Numbered from the stretch's first letter, positions 25,668 to 35,364 are shown. The stretch is DNA of 64,000 nt from Fusicatenibacter saccharivorans (GCF_015557635.1 NZ_JADNOP010000001.1:161582-225581), one strand, 5' to 3'. Program-made: numbers and translations. Notes: generated by a model not told the origin, from the sequence alone.

Positions 25668-27611
25668 TTATTTCTTTTTGTGCACGTTGCGGAGCGTCTT
25701 TTTCGGCCGTCCGCCTGTTTTGGCTTTTCCCTGTCCGGAACGGTCATTCGCCGTCTTCTGGCCAAAGCCTTTTCCGTTGGACCCTTTTCCTCTTGACGGT
25801 TTTCCTGCCTCCCCGGCCATCTTTCTCGGCCGTACGAGACATTTCGGTCCGAATCCGATCAGATCCTCCCGGTGTGTCCGGCGCAGTGCCTCGCAGACGA
25901 GCTCATAGTTCTCCGGATTCCGGTACTGAATCAGCGCACGCTGCATCGCCTTCTCATGCGGCGATTTCGGCACGTAAACCGGATCCATCGTCCGCGGGTC
26001 AAGACCGGTATAGTACATACAGGTGGAAAGTGTGGAAGGCGTCGGATAGAAGTCCTGTGCCTGCTCCGGGATAAATCCCATATCGCGGATGTACTCGGCA
26101 AGCTCCACCGCATCCTCCAAGTCACACCCCGGATGGGACGACATAAAATACGGAAGTGCGTACTGCTGCTTCCCCGTCTTTTTGTTGCACGCATCGAAGC
26201 GGCGGATAAATTCCTGATATACTTCGTGGCGCGGTTTTCCCATATAGGAAAGCACACGGTTCGAAACGTGCTCCGGCGCAACGCGGAGCTGACCGCTGAC
26301 GTGATCCTTTACCAGCTCGGAAAGGAACGTCTGGTCTTTATCGGCCAGGACATAGTCAAAACGGATGCCGGAGCGGATAAAGACTTTCTTCACGCCCGGA
26401 ATGTCTTTTAATTCCCGCAGCAGCTTCACATAATCTCTGTGATCTGCCACCATATTTTTACACGGCTCCGGGAAGAGACAGTTCCGGTTCGGGCAGGCGC
26501 CTTTGGTGAGCTGCTTTTTGCATGCCGGACCGCGGAAATCCGCCGTCGGGCCGCCGACATCGTGAATATAGCCTTTAAATTCTTTTTCCTGAACCATCTG
26601 CCGCGCTTCCGCCAGAATGGATTCGTGGCTTCTTGTCTGCACAACGCGTCCCTCGTGGAACGTCAGCGCGCAGAAACTGCAGGACCCAAAGCAGCCGCGG
26701 TTGCTCGTCAGACTGTATTTGATTTCCCCAAGCGCCGGCACACCGCCGTCTTTTTCATAGCTTGGGTGATAGGCGCGCATGTATGGAAGCGCATAGACAT
26801 CATCCATCTCCTGCTCTGTCAAAGGACGGGAAGGCGGATTCTGTACAATGTAGCCCTGGCCCTCATACGGCTCTGCCATCGGCTTCGCATTGATGGCATC
26901 GGTATTTTTATACTGAATCGCAAAGCTCTCCGCATACGTCCGCTTGCTCTCCCGCACCTCCTCGAATGACGGCAGCACCACCGGGTCAATCAGGTGATCC
27001 AGCGTTTTGCTCCGATAAACGGTTCCCGGAATAAAGGTGATATCATGAACGTCAATGCCAGCCGCAAGTGCATCTGCAATCGCTACGATCGAAAGTTCTC
27101 CCATTCCGTACGAAATCAGATCCGCACCGGAATCGAGAAGGACGGAGCGGCGCACCTGGTCAGACCAGTAATCGTAATGCGAAAGGCGCCGGAGCGATGC
27201 CTCGATGCCGCCGAGGATCATCGGTGTATGTTTATACGTTCTCCGGATCAGATTGCCGTACACGGTAACCGCGCGGTCCGGCCGTTTTCCCATGACACCG
27301 CCCGGCGTAAAGGCATCTGTTTTTCGGTGCTTTTTCGCCACGGTATAATGGTTGACCATGGAATCCATATTTCCGGAAGAGACAAGAAAGCCAAGACGCG
27401 GTTCACCGAAAATCGAAATGCTGTTCTCGTCCTTCCAGTCCGGCTGTGAGATGATGCCGACGGAATAGCCGTTCGCCTCGAGCACACGGCTGATGATTGC
27501 CGGTCCGAACGAGGAATGGTCCACGTAGGCATCTCCGATGACATAGACAAAGTCAAACTGTTCGATTCCCCGTTCCTTCATCTCTTCTCTTGTAATTGGT
27601 AAAAAAGGCAT
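25668..27611 (-). CDS. YgiQ-family radical SAM protein
   Basis: Cytoplasmic radical S-adenosylmethionine enzyme of 647 residues. The N-terminal cobalamin-binding-like domain (FLPITREEM, then VIGDAYVDHSSFG) precedes the 4Fe-4S motif CFGSCSFCALTFHEGR at about residues 311-326. The distinctive PTADFRGPACKKQLTKG and GCDLEDAVELAEYIRDMGF follow. The last about 60 residues are Lys/Gly-rich and probably disordered. The reaction of this family is not established; the operon setting among RNA modification enzymes is only suggestive. The start has GGAAAG seven bases upstream. Confidence 0.9.
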   Translation of the reverse strand: MPFLPITREEMKERGIEQFDFVYVIGDAYVDHSSFGPAIISRVLEANGYSVGIISQPDWKDENSISIFGEPRLGFLVSSGNMDSMVNHYTVAKKHRKTDAFTPGGVMGKRPDRAVTVYGNLIRRTYKHTPMILGGIEASLRRLSHYDYWSDQVRRSVLLDSGADLISYGMGELSIVAIADALAAGIDVHDITFIPGTVYRSKTLDHLIDPVVLPSFEEVRESKRTYAESFAIQYKNTDAINAKPMAEPYEGQGYIVQNPPSRPLTEQEMDDVYALPYMRAYHPSYEKDGGVPALGEIKYSLTSNRGCFGSCSFCALTFHEGRVVQTRSHESILAEARQMVQEKEFKGYIHDVGGPTADFRGPACKKQLTKGACPNRNCLFPEPCKNMVADHRDYVKLLRELKDIPGVKKVFIRSGIRFDYVLADKDQTFLSELVKDHVSGQLRVAPEHVSNRVLSYMGKPRHEVYQEFIRRFDACNKKTGKQQYALPYFMSSHPGCDLEDAVELAEYIRDMGFIPEQAQDFYPTPSTLSTCMYYTGLDPRTMDPVYVPKSPHEKAMQRALIQYRNPENYELVCEALRRTHREDLIGFGPKCLVRPRKMAGEAGKPSRGKGSNGKGFGQKTANDRSGQGKAKTGGRPKKTLRNVHKKK

Positions 27612-27614
27612 GCT

Positions 27615-28373
27615 TTACTTTCCTTTCTGTGTTTCGGCGTCCGCTATGCCAAGCGCCGCTTTTTCTTCCTGCGTCAGGCGACGGGCACTGCCCTTTGGCA
27701 GCGCCGGATCAAGTTCCAGGCTCCCCATCGACAGCCGTTTCAAATAGACGACCGTTTTTCCGATCTTCTCAAACATGCGCTTGATCTGGTGGAAGCGGCC
27801 CTCACAGATGGTAATGCGGATCCGGCTTTCAAAAATGCCAGGCTCTTTTTCTGTCGTTTCCAGAATGGTAAGCTCGGCCGGAAGTGTCGGTTTGTCGTCC
27901 CCAATGTCGAGCCCTTCGGCAAATGCCTGCCGATCTTCTTCTGTCACTTTTCCGTCAATCACGGCCTCATACACTTTCGAGACATGCGATTTCGGAGAGA
28001 GCAGCCGGTGGGAAAGGGCTCCGTCGTTCGTAATCAGCAGCAGCCCTTCGGTGTCCTTGTCGAGCCGTCCGACCGGAAAGAGGTCTTTTCTTGCCGCATC
28101 ACTTAAAAGATCAAGTACGGTCCGGTCACGGCGGTCCTCCGTCGCAGAGACGACACCCGCCGGTTTGTGGAGCATCCAGTATTCCATTTTCACATAGGAA
28201 ATGCTGTTTCCGTCCACAGTCACCTGCGCTTCATCCGGGTCGACTTTCAGTTCCGGGGCTTTTGCCGTAATTCCGTCTACGGCCACCCGTCCCTTCCGGA
28301 TCAGGGCCTTTACTTCCTGGCGTGTTCCCACACCCATGTCCGCCAGATATTTATCGAGTCGTAATTTACTCAT
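27615..28373 (-). CDS. RsuA/RluB-family pseudouridine synthase
   Basis: rRNA pseudouridine synthase; RsuA modifies 16S U516 and RluB modifies 23S U2605, and the two are hard to separate by eye. The N-terminal S4 domain (LRLDKYLADMG, RKGRVAVDG) spans residues 3-60. The catalytic stretch is GRLDKDTEGLLLITNDG (about 98-114), and the late motif is EGRFHQIKRMFEKIGKTV. The start at 28373 overlaps the stop of the upstream methyltransferase (ATGA), preferred over the frame's earlier ATG. It has 252 residues. Confidence 0.88.
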   Translation of the reverse strand: MSKLRLDKYLADMGVGTRQEVKALIRKGRVAVDGITAKAPELKVDPDEAQVTVDGNSISYVKMEYWMLHKPAGVVSATEDRRDRTVLDLLSDAARKDLFPVGRLDKDTEGLLLITNDGALSHRLLSPKSHVSKVYEAVIDGKVTEEDRQAFAEGLDIGDDKPTLPAELTILETTEKEPGIFESRIRITICEGRFHQIKRMFEKIGKTVVYLKRLSMGSLELDPALPKGSARRLTQEEKAALGIADAETQKGK

Positions 28374-29746
28374 ACCATCCGCCATCCTGCATAATATTTA
28401 TTCTTTAACGTTCCGTTGTTTATTTTTCCCCAGCCAAGTGGGAAATCATCCAGGCACACAAGCACCCAGCCCTTTTTCCCCTGACACTCTTCCTCGGAAA
28501 ACGAGAGTGTCTCACCCTTTAAGTAGCGCATGACACGGTCATCTCCCTTGGGAATGGTCAAACACGAAACGTATTCTTCTTTTTTCAGATACGCCGCCAG
28601 CGCCTGGGACGGCTCGAAGCGGTTTTTCTTTACGGTGCCAAGCGAAAGTCCGGTCCGCAGATAGCGCAGACCCTTTGCCGCACAGACACCTTCCGGCAGA
28701 AAATAGAGCTGGTCTTTCACAAGGGCAAACGAACCATTCTTCCAGTCCATGCGCACGCCAGCAAGAAACTCTTCCGCCTCTTTCGGCAGCTTCTTTGTCG
28801 TTTCCAAAAGTCGGGACGGCTGCCGTTTCCGGCTCTCTCCCTGCTTTTTCAGGAGCGCCACGAAATGGCCTTCTCCCTCCATCCGCTGCGGGAAAATATG
28901 AACGCACCGGGAAAGATCGCGGCCATTCACGGATACTCCCGGCGCAAACCCTTCGTAACCCGGGGTAATTTCCTGCACTTCCATATCCGGATGCGCATCC
29001 AGCAGCCCTGCGATGACCTCTTCGTTCTCCTTTACAGAAAACGTACAGGTAGAGTACAGCAGCTCTCCGCCCTCTGCAAGCATCTGATACGCCTGCTCGA
29101 TCAGTTTTTTCTGGATCGGCACATAATGCTCCGGCCCATTTTCACTGTAGTAGCGCAGCATTGAGCTCTCTTTTCGGAACATGCCCTCCCCAGAGCACGG
29201 CGCGTCAAGAAGGATCTTGTCAAAAAAGACCGGATACAAGGTTACTAATTTTTCCGGATCCTCGCTCGTCACGAGAAGACGTCCCACTCCCTGGATTTCC
29301 AGGTTGCGCAGCAGCGCCTTCGCCCGCGAATTGCTGATATCGTTTGCCAGCAGCATGCCGCCCTCACCGATCCGGCTTCCCAGCTCCGTTGCCTTTCCAC
29401 CCGGTGCCGCACAGAGATCGAGCACACGGTCATCCGGCTCAATTGGAAGGCGGGATGCCGGTGTCATCGCACTCGGCTCCTGCAGATAATACAGGCCCGC
29501 ATAGTAATCGGCATCCTTTGCCGGATTGCAGCTCTCTTCATCGTAATAAAATCCATTGGGGATCCACGGAACCTTCTTAAGCGGAATATCGGTCCGACTA
29601 AGAAACTCTTCTGTCGAAATTTTTCCGTTGTTTACCCGCAGTCCTCTATGTACCGCCTCGTCAAATGTCTTGCGGTATGCCTCATATTCTTCCTCACCGA
29701 GCAGCTGTTTCATCTCCTGCTCAAAGGCTTCCGGCAGTGTGATCAT
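28370..29746 (-). CDS. RsmF-like RNA 5-methylcytosine methyltransferase (NOL1/NOP2/Sun family)
   Basis: Transfers a methyl group from S-adenosylmethionine to cytosine C5 in rRNA or tRNA. It has 458 residues. The SAM site DLCAAPGGKATELGS (about 109-123), the catalytic cysteines in LDAPCSGEGMFRK (about 179-191) and LYSTCTFS (about 230-237) are all present. The C-terminal about 150 residues match the RsmF-type extension (FPQRMEGEGHFVALL, then a PUA-like domain). It overlaps the downstream pseudouridine synthase by four bases. The rRNA target is likely but not proven. Confidence 0.9.
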   Translation of the reverse strand: MITLPEAFEQEMKQLLGEEEYEAYRKTFDEAVHRGLRVNNGKISTEEFLSRTDIPLKKVPWIPNGFYYDEESCNPAKDADYYAGLYYLQEPSAMTPASRLPIEPDDRVLDLCAAPGGKATELGSRIGEGGMLLANDISNSRAKALLRNLEIQGVGRLLVTSEDPEKLVTLYPVFFDKILLDAPCSGEGMFRKESSMLRYYSENGPEHYVPIQKKLIEQAYQMLAEGGELLYSTCTFSVKENEEVIAGLLDAHPDMEVQEITPGYEGFAPGVSVNGRDLSRCVHIFPQRMEGEGHFVALLKKQGESRKRQPSRLLETTKKLPKEAEEFLAGVRMDWKNGSFALVKDQLYFLPEGVCAAKGLRYLRTGLSLGTVKKNRFEPSQALAAYLKKEEYVSCLTIPKGDDRVMRYLKGETLSFSEEECQGKKGWVLVCLDDFPLGWGKINNGTLKNKYYAGWRMV

Positions 29747-29767
29747 ATCCGTTTATCCCCTTTTGTT

Positions 29768-30580
29768 CTAAAGTTCGTCTGTAATTGCCTGTGCGCGGTA
29801 TCCCTCTGCAATCAGATCCAGTTCTTTGTGGAACCGTTTTAACTCCTGCAGATCGTTCTGCGCATAGATGTGATAAAACTCATCCTGAATTTTTTCTACT
29901 TCGCGTTTGTTCGTCACCTTGTAAAGATTCTCGATATTATTCAGGATATCCGTGATCAGATTCCGCTGCATCTGGGAGGAATTCTGTGCATCCATAATCT
30001 CACTCCGCACAGAGGACATCTCATTATCCAGCACAATGATCGCCTTTGCAGCTGCGCTTAAGCGCTCCCGGATGTGATCCGGAATATTTGCCTTATATTT
30101 GTACTGCAGCGAGTGCTCAATCGTCGCCCAGAAATCCATCGCCATCGTGCGGATCTGGATTTCCACCTGGATGCGCTTCGGGCCGTTCATCGTCTCCACG
30201 GTATAGTAGACAATGAGGTGATAGCTCCGGTAACCGCTGTCCTTCATGTGGCGGATGTAGTCTTTCTCGCTCTTAATCTCAATATCCGACCGCTTCTGGA
30301 TCAGGTCGGCAACCTTTTCGATATCTTCAACGAACTGACAGATGATGCGGATGCCCGCGATATCCTCCACCTGCTCCTCCATCTCTTCGGGCGCAATGCC
30401 CTTTCTCTGCATTTTTTCCAGAATACTGGAAACACTCTTCACACGGCCGCTCACACTCTCGATCGGTGAGTACAGCCCTTTTCCGTGGTGCTCCTTGATC
30501 AGATGCCGGAATTTCACCTGTAATTCCTTGACAGCCAGCTCGTATGGTTCCAGAATCTCATGCCATAACAGTATATCCAT
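29768..30580 (-). CDS. Small alarmone synthetase (RelQ/YjbM-type GTP pyrophosphokinase)
   Basis: Makes (p)ppGpp by moving pyrophosphate from ATP to GTP or GDP. Its 270 residues contain only the synthetase domain, with no hydrolase, TGS or ACT parts. Conserved stretches are SGRVKSVSSILEKMQRKG (substrate Lys/Arg, about 44-61), DIAGIRIICQF (catalytic Asp, about 73-83), SGYRSYHLIVYY, and VEIQIRTMAMDFWATIEHSL (about 137-156). A long helical C-terminus follows, typical of tetrameric forms. It heads a run of RNA-modification genes. Control may be transcriptional; no clear promoter was seen upstream. Confidence 0.92.
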   Translation of the reverse strand: MDILLWHEILEPYELAVKELQVKFRHLIKEHHGKGLYSPIESVSGRVKSVSSILEKMQRKGIAPEEMEEQVEDIAGIRIICQFVEDIEKVADLIQKRSDIEIKSEKDYIRHMKDSGYRSYHLIVYYTVETMNGPKRIQVEIQIRTMAMDFWATIEHSLQYKYKANIPDHIRERLSAAAKAIIVLDNEMSSVRSEIMDAQNSSQMQRNLITDILNNIENLYKVTNKREVEKIQDEFYHIYAQNDLQELKRFHKELDLIAEGYRAQAITDEL

Positions 30581-30738
30581 GTCCCCTAATCTCCTTTTTT
30601 GCTCCTGCTTTCAGCCATTTTTCTTATCGGATGGTAAACGCTTTGGAAATTCAATCCCCACCCTGTTACTTTATGCCTGTCTTTTCTGTTTTATGACTGT
30701 TTTTCAGAAACTTTTTTGAAATAGACACGGGCAGTTTT

Positions 30739-32199
30739 TTATGCCTGCCGTTTCGAAAGCTGCTCCAGAACGCGGCACAGGTACTGATACGTTCTCTCCA
30801 CGGAGGAAATCGAAAGCCGCTCCTCGGTCGTGTGGATTGCTTTCATGTTCGGGCCGAAAGATACACAGTCAAGACCGGAAAGCTTTTCATAGAACAAACC
30901 GCATTCCAGTCCGGCATGAATCGCTTCCACTGCCGGTTTCTGTCCATACATGGCTTCATATTCCGCCACCATCAGATCGCGGAGGGCAGAATCCTCTTTA
31001 TACTCCCATGCCGGGTACGCGCCCTCTACGTGGAACTCACCGCCCAGGAAACCGATCAGATACTCCAGCTTGTCGGAAAGGGCTTCTTTTGCACTTCCCA
31101 CGGAGCTCCGCACACTCGCACACGCATGCAGGTGATCCGGCTCTAATTTCAGAATGCCGAGGTTCAGGGATGTTTCCACCAGTCCCGGGATCTGGCCGCT
31201 CATCTTCTGTACCCCGTTCGGAAGATTCATCAGGAAAAAGACGGTTTTCTGCAGGCTGACCGGATGAAGCGCCGGTGCAGCGCCCTCGCCTGTTTTCTCT
31301 ACCGTAACGGTAATACCGTCATCTGTTCCGCTGTACTCTCTGCGAAGATTTTCGGTGAAGCGTGATGCTTCCTCTTTTAAGATCTCTTTCTCTCCGCCGT
31401 CGATGGCAAGAAGCATGCGGGTTGTCCGCGGAATAGCGTTGTCTTTTAAGCCGCCCTCCAGCTCGATCAGGGCATAATCCATCTTTCCTGCCAGTTCGTA
31501 CAGGAAACGGCCCGCCAGAATGTTGGAGTTGGCACGGTTTTTGTGGATTTCCGTACCGGAATGGCCACCGGCAAGACCGGAAATCGTCACTTCCATCTGC
31601 TCACCCATCACTTCGCTTCTGCGCACCGGCAGATCCATCATGGCTGTCATACCGCCTGCGCACGATACGGTGAGAATGCCTTCCTCTTCAGAATCCATAT
31701 TTAACAGTGTTCTTCCCTTTAATTCATTCCCGTTTAATGCTGCTGCGCCGAGCAGTCCGATCTCTTCATCCGTCGTAATCAGTGCCTCGATGGACGGAAG
31801 CTGCAGATCATCCGATTCCAGCACAGCCAGCATATAGGCAACGGCAATTCCGTCGTCTCCGCCAAGCGTCGTGTCCCTGGCATAAATCTCATCGCCGTCG
31901 ATGTGAAGCTCAAGTCCGTCCTTCGTAAAATCGTGGCTGCTGCCCGGCTTCTTCTCGCAGACCATATCGCAGTGGCCCTGCAGAATCACGGTCGGAGCCA
32001 ATTCACATCCCTTCGATGCCGGGCGGCGGATGATCACGTTGTTGGACGCATCCTGATACCAGGATAATTCATGGTCCCTTGCAAACTGAACCAGATAGTC
32101 GCTCACTTCTTTTGTGTTTCCGGAGCCGTGCGGAATGCGGCAGAGCTCTTCAAAATAATAAAATACCCGTTCCGGTTTTAATCCTGCTAATACGCTCAT
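30739..32199 (-). CDS. pepD: Aminoacyl-histidine dipeptidase PepD-like (M20 family)
   Basis: Cytoplasmic zinc dipeptidase that splits Xaa-His and other dipeptides. It has 486 residues from the chosen start. Metal-site motifs are VILQGHCDMVCEKKPG (about 71-86), DTTLGGDDGIAVAYMLAVLE (about 111-130), TTDEEIGLLGA and the late SFGPNMKAIHTTEERLS. A lid or dimerisation domain lies between about 190 and 370. The start at 32199 (MSVLAGLKPE) has GGGAGAAG eight bases upstream, better than the codon at 32214. It appears monocistronic and divergent from ylbJ. Confidence 0.92.
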   Translation of the reverse strand: MSVLAGLKPERVFYYFEELCRIPHGSGNTKEVSDYLVQFARDHELSWYQDASNNVIIRRPASKGCELAPTVILQGHCDMVCEKKPGSSHDFTKDGLELHIDGDEIYARDTTLGGDDGIAVAYMLAVLESDDLQLPSIEALITTDEEIGLLGAAALNGNELKGRTLLNMDSEEEGILTVSCAGGMTAMMDLPVRRSEVMGEQMEVTISGLAGGHSGTEIHKNRANSNILAGRFLYELAGKMDYALIELEGGLKDNAIPRTTRMLLAIDGGEKEILKEEASRFTENLRREYSGTDDGITVTVEKTGEGAAPALHPVSLQKTVFFLMNLPNGVQKMSGQIPGLVETSLNLGILKLEPDHLHACASVRSSVGSAKEALSDKLEYLIGFLGGEFHVEGAYPAWEYKEDSALRDLMVAEYEAMYGQKPAVEAIHAGLECGLFYEKLSGLDCVSFGPNMKAIHTTEERLSISSVERTYQYLCRVLEQLSKRQA

Positions 32200-32275
32200 T
32201 TTTTCTTCTCCCATCTTCTTTTTTTCAAAGCTTCGTCATACTCTATTTTAGAAAGCGGGAGGAGGTTCGAACGTC

Positions 32276-33226
32276 ATGAAAAAATCACTTTTATTTCTCT
32301 CTTCCCTGCTTCTTTTTTTCTGTCTTCTTATCTTTCCCGCGCGGACTTTTTTCTATGCCTGCGAGGGTGTCAATCTCTGGTTTCATACCATTCTTCCGTC
32401 ACTTCTGCCGTTTCTGATTCTGACATCTCTTCTTCTGGAAACAGGAGCCGCGCGGCGGATCTCTGCCCGTGCAGAAGTTTTTTTTCAAACGGTTTTCGGT
32501 CTTTCCCCGGCTGGGTTTTATGCACTTTTTCTCGGTCTTTTCTGCGGTTTTCCCATGGGAGCGCGCATCACTGCCCAGCTCTATGAGGCAGAAGAAATTG
32601 ACCGGAACGAAGCATGCTATCTTTTAACCTTCTGCAGCAGTCCGAGTCCTGCTTTTCTGTCTTCCTATGTTATCTTAACTGCGTTTTCCGGACAGATCCA
32701 TCCCGGCTTCGTCTTCGGCGTGCTCTACGGTTCCAATTTTCTAACTGGTTTTCTGTTCCGGCTTGTTTTCCGCCGCTTCCGCCTGCACCGGCACACCGCC
32801 CATCGGACACATTCCGTGGAAAAAAAAGAGATGTCAAAACAGACTTCCAAAGGAAACCTGCTGGACACCTCTATCATGAACGGATTTGAAATCATTACAC
32901 AGCTTGGCGGATACATCATCCTGTTTTCCATTCTGTCCGGACTTCTGATGGATCTGCATCCGTTTGGTTCCGCCTCGCCCCTGCTCTGCGGCGTGCTGGA
33001 AATCACGACGGGAATCGCACAGCTTGCCGCGTCCTCTCTTCCTTACGCCGGAAAAGTCTCTGCTGTCCTTACCTGCGCCGCCTTCGGCGGTCTCTCTGTC
33101 GCTGCCCAGACAAACTGTATGATCCATAACAGCGGTCTGCCCCTCTGGCCTTATCTTGCCGGGAAGCTCTGCTGTGCTGCTTTCGCAGGAACGCTTGGTT
33201 TATTCCTCTTCGCTTTCCTCTTCTGA
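32276..33226 (+). CDS. YlbJ-like sporulation integral membrane protein
   Basis: Multi-spanning membrane protein of 316 residues with the nucleoside-recognition (Gate) fold. It has an N-terminal signal-like helix (4-22) and about seven to eight further helices. The signature FCGFPMGARITAQLYEAEEI is at about 100-119, with SSPSPAFLSSYV following. A charged cytoplasmic loop of about 40 residues lies near 165-205. The B. subtilis homologue is needed for spore cortex formation, and other sporulation genes in this window agree. Its 3' end overlaps the convergent gene at 33200 by 27 bases, and there is no room for a terminator between them. Confidence 0.85.
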   Translation: MKKSLLFLSSLLLFFCLLIFPARTFFYACEGVNLWFHTILPSLLPFLILTSLLLETGAARRISARAEVFFQTVFGLSPAGFYALFLGLFCGFPMGARITAQLYEAEEIDRNEACYLLTFCSSPSPAFLSSYVILTAFSGQIHPGFVFGVLYGSNFLTGFLFRLVFRRFRLHRHTAHRTHSVEKKEMSKQTSKGNLLDTSIMNGFEIITQLGGYIILFSILSGLLMDLHPFGSASPLLCGVLEITTGIAQLAASSLPYAGKVSAVLTCAAFGGLSVAAQTNCMIHNSGLPLWPYLAGKLCCAAFAGTLGLFLFAFLF

Positions 33227-33823
33227 TGCCGGATCATATTCCGGTACGACAACTTCTTCCTCTGGCTGCTCTTCTTCCGGAGCACCCTGCGGGGAGAGCT
33301 CACTTCTGTTCTGAACAACGGTATTGTAGCAGCTTGTCAGGGATTCTACAAAGCTGTTGTATTTCTCTCCTGCATCGTTTAATGCAGTCGTCATAATATT
33401 GCTTAAGTTGGCAAGCATATCATCGGTATATCCAATGGCACCGAGACGGATGCTGTTGGCATCGTTGGTTGCAGCATCCAGGATTTCCTGTGCCTGCTGG
33501 TTTGCATTGTTGACGGTCTCATTTGCCTGTGCGTATGCTGACTGCATCACTTCACTCTGCTCTACCATCTCTCTTGCCTTTGCCTGTGCCTCTGCAATGA
33601 TGGCATCTGCCTTGTTCTGTGCATCTGCCAGAATCGCATCTTTGTTGCTGATGATCTTCTGGTACCGTTTGATCTCGTCCGGTGTTTTCAGACGGAGCTC
33701 ACGGAGAAGCTCTTCTAATTCTTCTTTATTTACAACGATTTTGGTGGTAGACAGCGGCTGATATTTACAGCTCTCTACATACTCCTCAATTTCTTCGATG
33801 ATCTGTTCAATTCTGCTGCTCAT
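33200..33823 (-). CDS. Coiled-coil protein resembling V-ATPase subunit H/DivIVA, function unknown
   Basis: Soluble 207-residue protein, largely alpha-helical. The N-terminal part (1-60) is acidic. A long coiled coil about 60-120 is dominated by Ala and Glu (ADAQNKADAIIAEAQAKARE). A second helical part lies at about 120-170, and the tail is a 35-residue Glu/Pro-rich disordered stretch. Such proteins are often labelled ATPase without evidence; I see no nucleotide-binding motif. It follows coaD by 11 bases with AAGGAG overlapping the coaD end, so it belongs to mgsA-rsmD-coaD. A role in cell division or scaffolding is a guess. Confidence 0.75.
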   Translation of the reverse strand: MSSRIEQIIEEIEEYVESCKYQPLSTTKIVVNKEELEELLRELRLKTPDEIKRYQKIISNKDAILADAQNKADAIIAEAQAKAREMVEQSEVMQSAYAQANETVNNANQQAQEILDAATNDANSIRLGAIGYTDDMLANLSNIMTTALNDAGEKYNSFVESLTSCYNTVVQNRSELSPQGAPEEEQPEEEVVVPEYDPASEEESEEE

Positions 33824-33834
33824 TTTAATTCTCC

Positions 33835-34347
33835 TTATCTTTTATCCTGCGGCATTCCTTCTGAATTTCGGGCGGCATACTTTGCGCGGATTTCTTTTTC
33901 CACAAAATCCGGAACAAATTTGTGAATGTCGCCGCCAAAAGCAGCTACTTCTTTTACTACCGTGGAGCTGAGGTACGCATACTCCAGCGAGGTAATCAGA
34001 AACGTGGTATCTACTTCCGGTTCCAGAACGCGGTTCGTCTGTGCCATCTGCAGTTCATATTCAAAGTCTGTGATCGCGCGGAGTCCGCGGACGATCGTAT
34101 GCGCCTGGCATTCCTTCGCAAAATCAACAGCGAGCCCGCTGAAAGAACGGACTTCGACATTTGGAATGTCCTGGGTCGCTTTCTTTAGTATATTAACACG
34201 TTCTTCCACAGAAAACAACGGAGATTTTGAGGAATTATGTAAAACTCCCACGATTACGCGGTCAAAAAGCTTGGATGCACGCAGAATGACATCCAGATGA
34301 CCATACGTTACAGGGTCAAAAGTTCCCGGGTATACGGCTGTCTTCAT
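33835..34347 (-). CDS. coaD: Phosphopantetheine adenylyltransferase
   Basis: Fourth step of coenzyme A synthesis: transfers AMP from ATP to 4'-phosphopantetheine. It has 170 residues with the nucleotidyltransferase motif [20 protein letters not shown] (5-24), [19 protein letters not shown] (about 89-107) and the second ATP signature [11 protein letters not shown] (about 124-134). Its ATG overlaps the rsmD stop (ATGA), a gene pair conserved in many bacteria. Confidence 0.96.
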   Translation of the reverse strand: MKTAVYPGTFDPVTYGHLDVILRASKLFDRVIVGVLHNSSKSPLFSVEERVNILKKATQDIPNVEVRSFSGLAVDFAKECQAHTIVRGLRAITDFEYELQMAQTNRVLEPEVDTTFLITSLEYAYLSSTVVKEVAAFGGDIHKFVPDFVEKEIRAKYAARNSEGMPQDKR

Positions 34348-34922
34348 GATTCTTTTACTCCTTCGTGTTTGCTTTTCGGGGTAAGGAATACATGGACATT
34401 TGTCTTATAGATTTTTTTCTTCAGAATTTCGTATCCGGCATCCTCCGCCCAGTCGAAATCAGTATTCAGCGATGCTTCTACAATAATTAAGGTATCCTCA
34501 CCGATAAAAGAGGCGTCGCGGAACGCATACAGCACGTCCTTTTCCAGTCCCTTATCGTATGGCGGGTCCATAAAAATGCAGTCAAAAGGCTCCTGTCCCT
34601 GAAGCGACTGCAGAGCTGCATGCGCTTCCATGGGCAGGAGCACTGCCTGCTGTTCCAGCTTCGTAAATTTTAAATTCTGCCGGATACAGTCTGCTGCAGC
34701 TTTGTTCTGCTCTACGAACCACGCGCGCTCGGCGCCGCGGCTCAACGCCTCGATTCCGATCGCCCCGCTTCCGGCGAACAGGTCGAGAAAACGCGCATCC
34801 GGCAGATACGGCTGAAGCATATTAAATAAGGTTTCTTTGATCCGGTCCGTCGTCGGCCGGGTCTGTCTGCCGGGAACCGTCTTTAATGGAAGACTCCGGC
34901 ATTTTCCTGCTATTACTCTCAT
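34344..34922 (-). CDS. rsmD: 16S rRNA (guanine966-N2)-methyltransferase
   Basis: SAM-dependent methylation of G966 in 16S rRNA during 30S assembly. Its 192 residues start [25 protein letters not shown] is at about 21-35, the SAM-binding motif [20 protein letters not shown] at about 45-64, and the catalytic IFMDPPY at about 116-122. It lies between mgsA and coaD; the ribosome site upstream of 34922 is weak, so read-through from mgsA may matter. Confidence 0.94.
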   Translation of the reverse strand: MRVIAGKCRSLPLKTVPGRQTRPTTDRIKETLFNMLQPYLPDARFLDLFAGSGAIGIEALSRGAERAWFVEQNKAAADCIRQNLKFTKLEQQAVLLPMEAHAALQSLQGQEPFDCIFMDPPYDKGLEKDVLYAFRDASFIGEDTLIIVEASLNTDFDWAEDAGYEILKKKIYKTNVHVFLTPKSKHEGVKES

Positions 34923-34962
34923 GTTGGTCTTATTTTCGTCCTTACTGTTTTTGTTTGATGGA

Positions 34963-35364
34963 TCAGTCGGCTTTCAACTGCTCTCTCCAGTCCAAATCTC
35001 CTCTTGCAAGTCCCAAAATCAGAGACTCCGCAGTTCCGATATTTGTTGCAATCGGGATATTGTACTGGTCGCAGGTACGGATAATTTTGTAGACATCCGG
35101 CTCTTTCGGATTGATCATCGTCGGATTGTAAAAGAAAATTACCATATCCATATCGCCGCGTTCAATCATCTCGGTAAACTGTTTGTCTCCGCCTACGCTT
35201 CCAGGCAGAAATTTGTGTACATGAAGGTTCGTCACCTCTTCAATCCGCCGTCCGGTGGTTCCGGTGGCGTACACCTCATGTTTCATGAGGATTCCCTTGT
35301 ATGCAATACAGAAATCCTCGATCAGACTCTTCTTGCTGTTGTGTGCTATGATTCCAATATTCAT
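34963..35364 (-). CDS. mgsA: Methylglyoxal synthase
   Basis: Converts dihydroxyacetone phosphate to methylglyoxal and phosphate, a bypass of lower glycolysis. It has 133 residues. NIGIIAHNSKK is at the N-terminus, ATGTTGRRI binds phosphate (about 33-41), LPGSVGGDKQ carries the catalytic Asp (about residue 60), and CDQYNIPIATN holds the second conserved region. It is first in mgsA-rsmD-coaD with a strong promoter at 35410-35438. The ribosome site is distant and modest (AGGGG). Confidence 0.94.
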   Translation of the reverse strand: MNIGIIAHNSKKSLIEDFCIAYKGILMKHEVYATGTTGRRIEEVTNLHVHKFLPGSVGGDKQFTEMIERGDMDMVIFFYNPTMINPKEPDVYKIIRTCDQYNIPIATNIGTAESLILGLARGDLDWREQLKAD

